A stretch of 64,000 bases of DNA from Ooceraea biroi. Taxonomy: Eukaryota; Arthropoda; Insecta; Hymenoptera; Formicidae. Positions 49,545 through 63,100 of the stretch are shown here, in pieces (position 1 is the stretch's first letter; every line of letters starts with the position of its first letter). The notes under the pieces are model-generated. The model made no database searches and was not told where the DNA came from. It worked only from the letters and a program-made list of their open reading frames with translations. A program made the position numbers and the translations under genes. Location of the stretch: NCBI RefSeq assembly GCF_003672135.1, contig NC_039519.1:7068001-7132000 (forward strand), given 5' to 3'.

Positions 49545-51902
49545 AAATGTTATTAGTTTATTATTTTATTATTTTATTATAACGTATTATCAATCAATTA
49601 AATCGATATAACATCAATGTTATACAATTGCCGATTGGTCAATAACAAGTAAAAAATCCATCCCGCAAGTTCCTAAAATAAATTTAAGTTATAAATTTAA
49701 GAGCTAGTCCGTTTATGTAAACGCATTTGAGCTTTACAATCGCGCTACGCCAGCGATTGCATTCGCGATGCATGTATATTGCATTGTTTGACGACATCAT
49801 TAAATCAGCACGATTGCAAGTACCGACGTAACGCGTCATCGCGCGTGTCAGAGTGCTTGTAAATGTCGCTCGATACTCGGCGCGAAGATAGCGTTTCGGA
49901 ATTCTATACAGGCATATAATGACTAATACGCCTGGTATGGTAAATGCAAGTGAATTTTGCTAGTATGTCTATCAAGGGTCACCGAACTGCAACCGTACGC
50001 ACGTACATCTGTTTACGTTTCACGCGAATACACGGATATTCGCGTGAACGTCATGCGGATGATACCGTCTGCAATTATACATGTATGCCATATGCCACGT
50101 ACTTAATAATGCCGTGGCAATTACAAGCCACGGAATTTTGTTAACAACAATCACCGGCTTCTCGATCAACATATTTTCAAGAATTCTCGCTCGACAAGAA
50201 AACGAAGTTTTACTCCGACAAGTTTTGCTCCGAATTTGTTATTCTACTTTATTTGCATTGAATGTATGTCATACACGACTCTATTAATTTATTTTAATTA
50301 ATGCATGAAAACATACACGTGATTGTATGTACATGCATTATGTAACAAGAAAAAATATTGGCTCTTTGAAAGCAGTTTATAATACTGCAAAAATATATTT
50401 CTGTCTTTCTTTCTCAATTGTTAAATATCAAAATCTTTAATTTTTATATTTATCATCTAATTTAGAACGTTAATTCTATGGGATAACATAATACTATCAG
50501 AACGAGTATTATAATTTTTTAAGTGGAGACTCTCGTTAAGCGATCGATTGTATTCAATATTCTCGATGTATGATATAAATCGATTAATAAAAAAATTGTG
50601 ACTATTTAACAATGTCGTGGAAATTGAATAGTTTTCAAGGTGGAACGCTTTTCTGAATGACGCCGGCGGAAAAGCTTTCGTATTTCTGGCACGTTCGCGA
50701 TGATGGGGTGTCTAGTGACCTCGTGGTATGAATGATTCCGGGGAAACTTTTACGTGACGAACGCAACGCGAGCGCCGAGAAACCATAGAGGGCTTCTGCG
50801 ATGATGAGCAGTGCGCGGACCACCTGTTCGAAAAATTTCCGTCACGAACTTGCGGTATCGCCGATAAAGAAAAGATCAATGAAATCAGAGATGAGATTGC
50901 CGCCGGATTGCGGTAATTGCTTCCCGTTTGCACAGGAAGCACGGCACGTTTCAGGAAATATCCGAAGACAATTGCGCTACCTCCCAAACATCAAAGATTC
51001 AACAACTTAAAATGTAAAAAAATTATAAAGATCTCAAAACTTTCTTTTTTCATCCTCGAATCTAAGAAGAAAGTTTTATGCCAAGGATGCGCATTTGTGA
51101 AGAGAAGAGAGAACTTAAGAGAGAGAGAGAGAGAGAGCGAATCAATGCGACTGCCGCTTATTCATAGTTCCGACACGTCTCGTTCGCAGATGAATGAGAT
51201 TTCGAAAACACGGAGAGCATAAAAAGCTGCGTTGCTTGGGAGGTGATCTGTGATCTGCTCCTCTACGCACATTCGCGTGAGTGTGTGTAATAAAACGTTC
51301 ACGGACACAGAGCATCCTCCCTCACTGGCTGCTGCAATTACGTAGTCGCGACATATACGGTAATATAAAAATAACTGCGATGTGTGACGCTGCGCGTTTT
51401 CAGTAATCTCAAAATGTTTATTCTTAAGATATAATTAAATGTAGGCACAGTAATATTTTATTATTTATATCATTAATTACAGTATAAATAATATATTCAC
51501 CAAAGAAAATTCAAGAATATTTATACATAGTTGCTGAAAAAGATATAAGTATAATAAGGATTTATCATCAATAATTGTTAATTTTTATATCGTGCAACTT
51601 TCTTGCAAAATGCATAACACAAATGCTAAGCTATATATAACATATATAATATAGCAGACCCTACAACTTAATCAGACGAAATACAAAACATTAAGCATAT
51701 ATATATGCTTTTATATACATGCATTTTAACAAACTCGTCGGATGCAAATGCAATGATGTTTTAAGAACGACATGATGGACCACTGCATGCATCTCTGTGC
51801 ACGTAACGCTCGTACTCACGCGGTCGGCTGTGCATCCATTGTGCACCTGTGTGCACGACTGTGTCGACTCTCGAGTCGCGTTGCATCGCATTACGTTGGG
51901 AG

Positions 51903-51943
51903 GCTGCATCACACGTGGGAGACAGGTAGCTTGCTTCCGGTCG
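51903..51943. repeat. copy 1 of a duplicated segment
   Basis: This 41-base core recurs at 52466-52506 with two mismatches, and weaker similarity extends about 60 bases to the left in both copies. The copies are in direct orientation, 563 bp apart. No open frame is shared. Confidence 0.8.
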
Positions 51944-52465
51944 ACGGAGACCACTACATAGGATGCATGAAATGCGGAGGGCTCCATCGCATATATCCTA
52001 CATACTATGTACCGTCGAGTTAAATGTCAACTTCACATGGCATTTGTAGTAGACATACAATATACCGTGATACCGATACTGGAATCGATTTTACAAGGAA
52101 TTATTATTTATGGAAGTCAGAAAGTAGAAAAAGAGAGAGAGAAAAAATTAATTATAAATATTTCCATGTATGGTTAATAGAATTCTAATTTGAATAATAT
52201 ATTTCTAAAGCTCTTTGCAACCACTTGCAAATGATCGACTATGTCGGATAGCTTTCCGTCTGTTCCAAAAATCTTTTATAATTATTCAAGTCGAAATTTC
52301 TTTCAGATTAAAGATTACAAATACTTCGTAACTTTAAATTTTTGCTTCCAGCAGCACATACATAAAAGTATGCCAACGCGCATGTGTGTGAGCGTACACG
52401 TACGCGTGCCTGTGTGCGGAATCGTATCGACTTTCGAGAGTCTGGTCGCGCAGACTCGTCGGGAA

Positions 52466-52506
52466 GCTGCATCACACGTGGGAGACAGGTAGCTCACTTC
52501 CGGTCG
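52466..52506. repeat. copy 2 of a duplicated segment
   Basis: Direct copy of 51903-51943, almost identical over the core that includes CATCACACGTGGGAGACAGG and then TTCCGGTCG. Confidence 0.8.
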
Positions 52507-55500
52507 GCGCAGACTATTGTACCCACGGGGGCCCAGTCGCCGTGCTGAGGGGCCCAGCGAGTTACACTACGAGATCGTATATGGGACAGAATGGTACGTG
52601 GTACTTCCATTGTCACATCCACACACGACCACCGGCCGTTCTCTCGTGTGCCGGCAACAATGTCCTCGCTTCTTTTATCTCTCCTTACAAGTATGTAAAC
52701 GCCAGGCATACTGTTTCACTGTGGGCCTTTAAATACATCTGTGATGACCGGAATTTCCGGCTAAGTGTATCGCGATAAAGGTTGCTACCTACATTCGTGA
52801 ACACTAGCTGCCCCGAGTCAGCGGAAATTTAATCTGAGGAGAGTCTCATTTCTCTTATCTGCTTGTATATTAATCCTTCGTATTATACATATAAATTTTC
52901 ATAAATATTTTATCTGAATTCTTTTCCCCGAGTTTCGTCCACGAAGAAAGTTTTCAGCATTGATCTAATTCAATTGGCTTGTTTCTATTCTATATTAATT
53001 GATAATATAATTTAATATAACATGTAAAATCACTACTAAAAAATTCAGGGAAAAAGAAATATGTACATGGTATTTAATGAAATCTTAGGAGATATTTGAT
53101 TTTTTTCGCAAGCTGCGAACAAAAATATTACGCACTACACCAAATTGTCTATGGCCTCTAATGACGGAGTTAATAGCTCAGAAGTAATTTTATCATCGTA
53201 TTATATCGATAACGAAGATAAAATGGATGTGGTACTACGTGCTGTTGCGAGCACAATCTTTATCCGCGCGTTTATCTATCTTCTTAAGGACCATCGAAAC
53301 TCTCACACGTGCTCACTGTTTCTCTCATTTCCTCATCGCGCCAGCTATTTGCACACCTGTGATCCACTTGCTTTCGGCGTTCACCTTATTTATGATCATT
53401 TTTTTTCTCGCAAACGCAAACGCAAAAGAGATACGGGCGAAGAAGATTGCGGTGAGGATTGCAAGGTGAACTGGCAATCTCGTGATTGTACGTTCATCCC
53501 GGCCGATTATCTCCTTATCTCTCACCTCGTTAGCAGAAATATTTTGACACTCGTCGTCGCATGATTCCCGGTGACGCCAGGAAGGTGTTACAAATAGCTG
53601 TTCCTCCAGAAGAGATACGCGGGGCGAAGATACATACGTACGTACATACGCGCGTATGGCCGATGGGTATGCGTGCCTATGCGTGTGTACGAGTTTGTCG
53701 AACGGATGACAAAGGCGTGTTCTTTCGCGGCGAGAAGATAATGCGTGTTCGTGTACACAGGTGCCGAGAGGAGGCCACGCAGATGCTGTGCGTCTAATCG
53801 TAAGAGCTGGCCGGACGCGCATTACGGCTCGAGAAGCGCGCGTTATCGCGCCGGTTAGCCAAGTTAGCTGGGCTGGTCGATGAAAACCTAAGACGGATTA
53901 GCTTCACGCTCGGCTTTAATATCTTTTGTCCATGAGAGCCCCAGCTAGATAATCGCTTGCCTACAAATAGTCACGTGGCTCCGATGACTTCTCTCGGGCG
54001 ATTGCGTTCCAGTGAAGCGATCGGGACTTTTGAAATGCCTTAGCTCTCTTTTGAAGAAAGAAATCCTGCCACGAGGAGGATAGCAATGATTTCGAAAGAG
54101 TACCCAATGGCCATCGTCGGGATTATCGCCGCGGGAAAATTTTCTTATCTTCCGATAAAACTTTTTCTTCTATTACACATCAGTTGGAAGAGATGTCTAA
54201 CAATGAACCAATTCAGGGTGAGTAACAGAAGAAGAGGACGATGAAAATGACATGAGAGAAGTCTAACGCGATCTGTATCGTCCTCACGAAAACGATGATC
54301 GATTGAGAGAGTTACGTGTTAGATAACAGGATTCCATAGCCACGCAGTGGAATCGATATATCGATATCTGTACGTTCGTAATTATTAAGAGGAAATCTCA
54401 GTGTATTTTTTTCAAGATACTAATAGAGGTGCATCTCCCGGTATTCGACGACGGCCGAGCCGGCTTCCTGCGCGGCGGCCGCCACCAATTATTCGGAGCC
54501 CACTTTTGGATATAGCATGACTAAGAGCAGTGCTGCCTCGTCGCCCGTGCACCAGACCGCGAAGATGTAATAATTCTTTGTGCTCATGCGAGCTGCTCCT
54601 CGCCGCTCGCACGATGTTCGCTCGCGTCAGGCGAGCGGCGGGAGAGGCACTCTTGCGAGATGTGCGTTCACGGTACGTCGATTTTCCGCTCACGCCCGGG
54701 GATTCTGCTCCGCAGAAGTATGATTCTCCGCTTCCTCCTGTCGTTAGCTCGCGCAACCGTACCGCAAATCAATTCCTCGTCTCTCTCCGCTCGCGTCTCC
54801 GCGAGGAGGAGAAGAATACGTTGCGATATTCGATATTTATTGAATCGAATTGGGGGAAACACGAGCTTCCGGAGACCACTACCTTAAAATATTCTTAAAA
54901 ATATTTTTAACAGTATATTATGATAATACATAATATGTAATAATAATATGATATAATTATAACATAATGTAATGCGGAGAACGAGAGAACAGGGAGGCGG
55001 AGAAAAAATAAATTAAGCTTAAGGATGTCTTAAATGCTTGACTAGATAATTTTAATTTAATTCATTTTTAAACAAACTTTGCTCGCACGTTATGCGAGAT
55101 GTACGGCAAAGATACGCGAATCTGTTTCAGTTCTTCCAGCGTCATGAATACCGGAAATTCAACGGAGAAGATGATTGTCAGTCGGTGATGTTCGGTGCAC
55201 GATTGCATCGAAGATGTGATCTTAATCCGAGGAAAATAGCTCGTTCTAATGAGTTATTATACATCTGGGAGATAATGATGCGATACAGAGACGTGGAATG
55301 AATAAATAATTGCGTGAAAATAGAAGAAACAATGAAGCACTGTTGAAGTTGATGAAGTTACTATCACATAACTCCGTGCTCTCTTTACTGCTAATGCTTG
55401 CATCAATACTTGTTCGGGAGTTGAGTAACTTGATGGTAAGTATCAGCAAGTGAGCGAAAAATTTTATGTGGAAGCTAATTTACAAAATTTACATACATTA

Positions 55501-58500
55501 CGGACATTGCACATTATAAATAAAATATTATACGAGCTATTTTACAGTAACAATAAATTATATCTTCGAAAATGATGAATGTATTATAAAGCGTACGAAA
55601 CACTTCTGTATTCAGCTCGTGTAGTGCGACCTTGGAAATGCTGTGCGGAGATAGATAAATGAGATTTCGCAAGATATACGCGAAAATGCTAAAACTCGTT
55701 TAATTACAATTATGGCGATCTTCTCTCACGGTCAGAGATTCTGTTCCTTGCTTCCCCTCCTCATTAGCTCAATGCTCGTGACTTTTTTGTAATATTACGG
55801 TACCGCTTATACATTACCAGTTCCGACATCCTGAGTTAAAAAGGCGTACGGGAGGAAAAATTATACAAGCCTTCTCTAACTTTTTAATCCAAACTTCACG
55901 AATTAGAGCGTCCATTCGGCACTTGATGTCACAACTGACTGATACCGCAAGTACAGTGTAAAGCTTGTTAAATGTAAACCTTTTTACTGGTGATGCAAAA
56001 TTATATACATGAATTAATCAGTAACATTATGTCTTTATCAATACCAATTGATTCGCGTAATTAGTTCGTATATTAATCCCGAAGAGAAATTAATAAAAAT
56101 ATTTTCTTTCGCGGAAAAGTGAAGGAAAATTGTCGGACGTGTATCTTTCTGGAAAACAAATTACAATTAACGATTCATTTAACGATTAATTAGCACCAAT
56201 GATTCATTTAAATGTTGCGATTTAAATTGCAAATTAGCGAGGCGCGTTAGATCAGATAGATAGATTACATTCAACGAAATATTCATTAGACGAATTAGAT
56301 CGGCGATGAAGTAAAATGTTTCTGTCGCGCCGATTAGGACACTAATTAGCATCTTAATCGTGCGAATCTATTTTATTCCGTTGATTTCGCGTAGTTAGCT
56401 TACGTGCGATCGCGTAGCCTGATAACGCAGCGTGCCTGTCTTCGGAAAATACGTTCCGCACGCGAGGCTGGTGTCGTTACGTTCGCGAATTCTATCTACT
56501 TCTTCACTCGAGTCGGCCCCCATCATTATTGTAACGTTACACTCATTTCTGTTACTTATTGTCGCAAATGTGTCTCGTCGTATAAATTCGCGAAACATGT
56601 CATTACAATAATGGTAGCTGCGTGCACGCACACATATACACGTATACGCATTGCGGGCGAATACACGATTATATGATGTTCCTTTATCTTATGCGATCCT
56701 GGAATGCCTTTTATGCATTTCTTGTAACTAGATTGCATTTCTCTCTTCTGCTGTTGCTACATCTTCTCTCCCAGAGGATTCGCGTCTCGTTTAACGCAGC
56801 TGATATGTATCTGCGCTATCTACATCCGGCGAACTACCCTATCTAGACTTAGATGATAAAGATAATGTTCTAGAGTAGAAAGCGGGTAATCGTTGGCATT
56901 GTGCGCGATTACTTGGCCATTCCGCTAATGTGTAATCCAAGTTGATAAATCAGATTGACGGAGTAATGCGCTCCGCAATCAGCCAAATTTTCGGCCGCAT
57001 TCTTATCCGGCGATGTCTCATCGCGATACCTCGTTGCAAAATGCTCGCTCATTCTTTTGATTTCCCTGACCTCTCGATCTTCACAATTTTTTGATTCTCT
57101 CGTATTATTATAAATCCCTAACTAAAAAATTTCGCTAAACAAAATCAGAGCAAGTCGAACAATTTTGAGAGTTCGATCTGATCAGCGAACGCGCCTCAAT
57201 CAGCCAGTGACTCGCGGAAAACAGAAAACAGGCATCGCGTGGCATTCCACCGAATGATTTTGGGAATTCGCTCGGTGTCTCCCATGCCTCTTCCCCCTCT
57301 CTTTCCGTCCCCGACCTCTCGGAGCGAAGAATTCGTCCGAATGCACAATTCGGCGTTTCGCCATCGGCTGCAGCGCACTTCCTCGGTGATTCGAGTCTTG
57401 TGCGGCGAGCCAACGTAGTTACAGGCTCGTCCTCCTTCCGCGTTGTCACACGAGACACGGGTTTGCGCAATTTTGAAATACTTTCCTCAGCAACGACACA
57501 CAGCCACGAGCTAAGCTCACGCGTCTCGTACACCTACGCGTAAACGCGATGCAGCGAGCGCGTGCGCGAATAAAGAAAGTGCTCGCTCGTCCGCGTTGAC
57601 TCGCTCGGAAATCTGAAACCGATGCACGGGAAGCGCGACGGATGATTTTGCAATCCCGAGGAGAGAGAGAGAGGAACGTTTCGCTTTTTGCCAGGTGATT
57701 TACTGCGAAAACTGTTGAGCTGAAATGCAAGAGAAGACAGGTGCCGAAAAAATAGTTTTTAATTTTTAACAAGCAGCACTATCTTCTGAAATTTTGTTAA
57801 AATTCTTTAACATTTAAGAAACATTGAATAATTAAATTAATCAAATACTTTACATTTAAAACAAAAATTGAATAATTAAAGCTTTTGTCGAAAGAATGAA
57901 ATAAAGTCGTAAAAGATAGTCTATAAAAACTGTGCCATGTATGTATGTGTGTATTATCGATTTATCAGTTTATTAGTCTTAAAAAACTCAGTTTATGGTA
58001 ACGTGTTCTTAATATAATAAAATTGTGTAAAATTTCTATAAATTGTATTATGTGCAATTTGCTTTTATGTAAAACACAAGAACATTGGGATTTGGTATTT
58101 AGAAAGATTGCTCGTGCACGTATTATTACCTCGTTTGGAAACCAGAAACTGCATCAGGAAGCAGGCACGCGCACGAATGCGATGTGCGTGTATGGTGAAC
58201 ACAGGATCGCGCTCTCATCGATTTTTTTTGAACTTGGCTAGCACACGGCGTCGCACAAGCATAAGCGAATTCCACCAAAGACCGCGACTTCCGGACCTTC
58301 GGAGCATCCCGAAGCCGAAAGACGAGGCGAAGCCGCAGATTGCGCAAGATCCACGTCATTTGATCTGAACATCATGAGATGTATGCGTATAGCGAAACAA
58401 TACACTCGAAGAGCGTCATATCCACCGATCTCTATACACAGCGGATACAGTGTTGCTGTGTTGGCAGCAGAAAACCTTCCTGTGATTTCCTCAATATCGC

Positions 58501-58880
58501 TATCTTTTAATAAATATAATATGTATATAATATAATAATAATATTAAATGAGATAAATAAATCTTTTGAAAGATAAATAAATCTTTTTGTCAAGATATAA
58601 TGCTAATTGTAACAATAATAAGAGAAATTAATTAGCAATTTCTCTTTTTCTCTTTTGTAAGAAGCAATTTTGTCATACAATAATTCATTAACTACTCAAT
58701 CACACCATAAAGTTACATCGACTAATTGGTGCTTGCAACATAGCGTGTCGTCTGCTACATTTCAGAGTTATGAGATTACCACCGATCGTCGACATCAAAT
58801 TTCCGATACACCAATCTGTCGCGTAATGCGTGTCACATGCCACTCTGGAAAGCAACGGTGCCAGGGGCTTGACGTATCGA

Positions 58881-58918
58881 CGCTTTGTTATGCGCGGAGC
58901 GTCATTTCCTTCTTCTGA
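58881..58918 (+). repeat. spaced repeat, copy A
   Basis: Contains TTTGTTATGCGC, then CGTCATTTCCTTCTTCTGA. Copies B and C lie 590 and 1192 bp downstream in the same orientation. Confidence 0.7.
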
Positions 58919-59285
58919 GTCTCTTCTTCGGAAGAGACCTGATGAGGATATTTACCGCTTAAACCTCGTCATCTCATCCGTTTTGGCAGAGAAAATACGT
59001 AGATTTTAATAATAATCAAAATAACTTTATTAGTTACGAAATATATACGAAGCAAATAATTGTGCACATACATATACATGTGCGCGTGTAGCTGAATTGT
59101 TATTGAGTTGTATACTATTAAATTATTTACGTATTTAATTTCAGTTTTAATAATATTATTTAATAGTATTTTTGAATTTTAATACTTTATTCGATCTTTT
59201 AAGAAAGAGGATCATATATAAGAACATTATACTTTTTTCTTGCTTTAATAAACTGTCATTCCCTGATAATATCAGTCATATAATT

Positions 59286-59350
59286 AATATTTGGTCTATC
59301 GAAAAGTGATCTGATCATAAATCAGATCACTTTTCGATAGACCAAATATT
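59286..59350. repeat. perfect inverted repeat, 30-bp arms, 5-base loop
   Basis: Bases 59286-59315 are an exact reverse complement of 59321-59350 around CATAA. There are no mismatches and no flanking duplication. It lies between copies A and B of the spaced repeat. Confidence 0.9.
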
Positions 59351-59474
59351 TGATTTACGTAAACTATTCATGATAGAAAGAGATGTCGATAACATTACGC
59401 GATTGGCTATTGCGTAATACTCGACATTAAGGGGAGAAAAACCACAATGTCCCGAGCGAGGTTGCATCGAGAGA

Positions 59475-59508
59475 TTGTTATTCGCTGGGCGTCATTTCCT
59501 TCTTCTGA
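59475..59508 (+). repeat. spaced repeat, copy B
   Basis: Contains TTGTTATTCGC, then GGCGTCATTTCCTTCTTCTGA. It matches copy A over about 30 bases. Confidence 0.7.
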
Positions 59509-60074
59509 TTGTGAGTCTCGTCGAGAGGAAGAACGCAAGAACACCGAGAAAAGAAACCGTACGGAAACAATAAGCGACAGGTAGTGTTCCTTCGGATAAA
59601 AGTGGAAGTGTATAGCGCACGTTGAATGTAAGGGTATTCGCGTGAAACTATTTTTCAGGTGAATAGCTGTCTTTTTCCTATTGTATCTACAACACGCATA
59701 TCCTGTCCGAGTTTTCGAAGGTCTAATAAATCTTTGGTACATGCCGTTACGGAGTCTGTTCACAAAAATTCTAATTAAATTTTTTTAAAGAGCATATATA
59801 CAAAAACTGATTTTTAGGGCTAAACATGTGTCCTTTTACTTCAATACATTCGACATACAAAGTTTCTAAAACTACCTCTCTGAAGCTATGTTTTAAAGAA
59901 ATATCTTTATTATTAGAAACATATTTATTACGCTTTAGTTTATACCTATTAATATTCAAAAGGTTACAATCATTATCTTAGGATTCATTCGGAAAGATAT
60001 GTTGATTTGAAAATTATCAAGTTAGCGAATTTTCCTCTAACTCGTTATAAGGACAAGCACGATAAGAACGATCG

Positions 60075-60106
60075 GTTTGTTATGCGCAATACGTCATTTC
60101 CTTCTG
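60075..60106 (+). repeat. spaced repeat, copy C
   Basis: Contains TTTGTTATGCGC, then ACGTCATTTCCTTCTG. It is closest to copy A on the left side. Confidence 0.65.
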
Positions 60107-63100
60107 TTCAACTTGTCTCATGAATGGATTGGAGAAGCCAAGGAAGAGGAAACGAGACAAGACAAGACACGAGGAACTCTGTCATGTCGAGTGAGCCCGG
60201 CAGCAGGAAGTGGTAGAAAATATGAAGTGGTCAAACGGCACGTGTTGGACGTCGCGCGGTGCCGTTGGACGACTCTGTCGACGAGGCGATCCCGAACCCG
60301 GGCAAACAAGCCCAGAAGAAATGATCCGTCAGAAGATGAGAGGAGGTCAAGCGCAGTAATAAAAAGGGCGCGGCACTTATGACATACGTGCTTGCAGGGT
60401 TCAGCAGCTCCCTCATTCCACTTCGGATGCATTTCTTCGCGTGGATTCCTGTTTTCGTTTCTGGCGGACCGGTCCTGCGTGTGCCGTAGGATTCTCTCCC
60501 GAAAATTATTATCTACTCCGAGAAAGCTGCTGTCGTAATAGACGAATCTCTCCAGGAGGTATTTCCTTGAGTTTGAGATAAAGTTCCAGTGTGTGGCGTA
60601 AGTCCTACAAAAATGCCTAAAACTACAAGATCTCGACAAAATTTCATTCAAATTTTAGGTGGTATTTTGAACTTTTTTTTGACTGACAAATTAATATTGT
60701 TTCTTTTTTATAAGTTTTACATTTATTATAAATTTAACAAACTCTTATTCTTGTTCTGCATTGAAAAGGTAATATCCTTCTTCGATAAACCACGAGCTTA
60801 TAATTGTTCGATATGATAAGACTCGCGAGATGGCCGGAAGCTCAAATTTGGATTAGCAGAGTTACAACGCTTAATTATAGAATTATGTAATTTCGTGATT
60901 CTCGCGAACGTTCCGCGCGGAATCGTTTTTATGTTTAGTAAATTCGTTTCTGTCTTAAAACTTGCTTGTGAACGGTCGCTGCCGACCTTTAAGAGGTATA
61001 ACGAGCCCAGTTAATTTGCCCATGACGAGCTGGGTCGCCTCCGTAATAGTCGTCGTGCAGCACGTTCCTTTTCACGCATATTTACGTAAGTACTATCACG
61101 TTAGCTAGCGTGTATGTATGTGCGTGTCGCAAGAGTGCGCGTGTACGCGTTATCGTGCAAGTTACCTGTTCCCCAAAGGTCCGAGCTCAAATCTTTGAGC
61201 GTGGGATAATTGTCTGAAACACTTGCTTTTCACCAAATAGATACGGAAGAAAAGAGAAAAAACATTGATATTGGCATTTTGAACAAACTGATGTGAAACA
61301 ACAGTATTTTGTTTTATATATGGTATTATGTATGGTATTGTATGAATATTATATATATCATTGTATAATAAATAAACGGGATGCAATAGTTTGTCAAGAT
61401 ATTTTGAAATTGCATATCATTCTATTGTTTGAGTTAAAAAAACACGTGTAAATTAATTTTATCATAAATGATTCGCTGTACAAAGAAGAAGCATTTCTCG
61501 CTGAGCCATAATTGCACCTGCGGGCAATTAATCGGAAAGCTAGCAGTATAAAGCACCATGCCGGACATTACGCGTATATGGGAATCAAAGTGAGGCGTTG
61601 CCTTTCAATGCGCGTAATTACGAGCCTAGCAAGCAGGTGGGAATCTATGTAAAACGCGCGTTACAGAGGCGAGAGTGAAATGAGCGACCAGAGATAAATC
61701 AGTGGCGCGTTTTCTTTTCCTTGCCGGAAGGGAAGTCATATTCTAAAAAGCGTTAGGTGCTCGCGATCGCGGCGCGCACCTCGATTCGCTTATAAATAGA
61801 TACATCTAGATTGAAATGGATCGCTTCCCTCGCCGATGCAGAGAGGAAATTAACATTCGTGGTATTAAAACAAACGCCTTCACGATTTTCTGTGCTACCT
61901 CGCAATTATGTTATAATTATGAATGTGTCATTAATGAAATATAGTAAAATATATTTATGTTGAAAAGGAAATGATTTTGAATGATTTTTATTTTGTATGA
62001 TATGCAATAAAAAATCTGTAAAAGAAAATCCATCTTTCGCTCGATTAATATTTCGGGCTTCATTATCGGCCTTATCGGTTAATCACGAAGCGTGCCTTCG
62101 TTACCCGACGAATCCGACTCATAAATAAAAGTGCTTCCTCATCATTCGAGACTTTCTTAGTTCCTCTCCGATGAGCCACCCTGCGTGATGCTCTTACGTA
62201 TATACCCGTCTCTTACGCTTGTACCAACCCGCGTGCACCGACACGCTTTTTGCCACCTGTGAGAGCATACACTCTCGCATAGTTCTAAGCAGGCGCGGAT
62301 TAGATCAATACGAAAGAAACAGCGAAAGTCATTATCCGTCAATATGGATTTCAATATGGGTTAGTAGTCGAAATAGAAAAACAAATGCGCGCGCGTGCAA
62401 TGCAGTGCATCATCGCAAAATAGCGACAAATTTATTATTTTATCTAATTATTATTTCTAATGTAAGATCAATAAGATGTCAGTTTAATGTCCCGAGCCTT
62501 CATGTGTAAATACACACAGATATCAGAGAAGCGTCTCTTGGCTTTCTCGAATAAACGTCAAAAGCACGTATATCGCAATGAATCGGTCGACACCGCGAGA
62601 GCGCCTAGACAGACGAAAACTAAATTAAACACAGGATGCTTTGGCAATAATACATTACCTCGCACGTACCCAATTAGCAATGAATGTTTTGTCATCGAGA
62701 ATTTTATCGACTTAGCAAATTGCTTAATACTGAAAGTCAACAAGCTTCCGTTGAGATTAAAGGATCCGTAACATCAATTTCTCTCTCAGCTGTAATCTGA
62801 ATTCGCAAGTGTATTTTCTCCGCGAATTATTTACACAGCAAAGTAACATCGCGTTTGCAAAATTGTCGAAAATCTGTCGTGATGACGATACTCGATCTTT
62901 TTTCTTTTTTTGATGGTACTCGATTTTTTTGTGAGGCAACCGTATATGTCTCTCCTCTTCTTTGTGTTCGCTTTACGGATACGCTTGCTCGTGCGAGCGC
63001 AACGCACGCGCGAGCGTACGAGAATCTCGCGCGCGCGGCTGGCTGGTCGCCGGTTTCTCCCGCGCTAATTAGCAAAAGTTTGCTGTGCAATAAACGCGTC

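Larger units (their letters stand above)
42831..54400. other. gene desert upstream of hnt, proximal part
   Basis: No coding exon with family resemblance or splice logic was found on either strand. The DNA alternates AT-rich blocks with short CpG-richer islands (43.9-44.4, 46.6-47.05, 47.8-48.3, 49.75-50.1, 50.65-51.0, 53.6-54.1 kb). These may be enhancers of hnt or noncoding transcripts. Repeats inside it are listed separately. Confidence 0.45.

Noticed and set aside
53145..53822. 139-codon plus-strand and 165-codon minus-strand frames
   Set aside because: Mutually overlapping on opposite strands, no recognisable domain, no splice partners.
54412..54898. Overlapping 114- and 122-codon frames on opposite strands
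   Set aside because: Both strands open in a GC-rich patch, with Arg-rich, low-information products.
57135..57533. 132-codon frame on the minus strand
   Set aside because: No start context, splice logic or domain; sits in a CpG-rich island with other frames open.
60118..60651. 177-codon open frame on the minus strand
   Set aside because: It has no recognisable domain or splice support, and a 101-codon frame overlaps on the other strand. It lies in a GC-richer patch where chance frames are longer. It could be part of a noncoding transcript.
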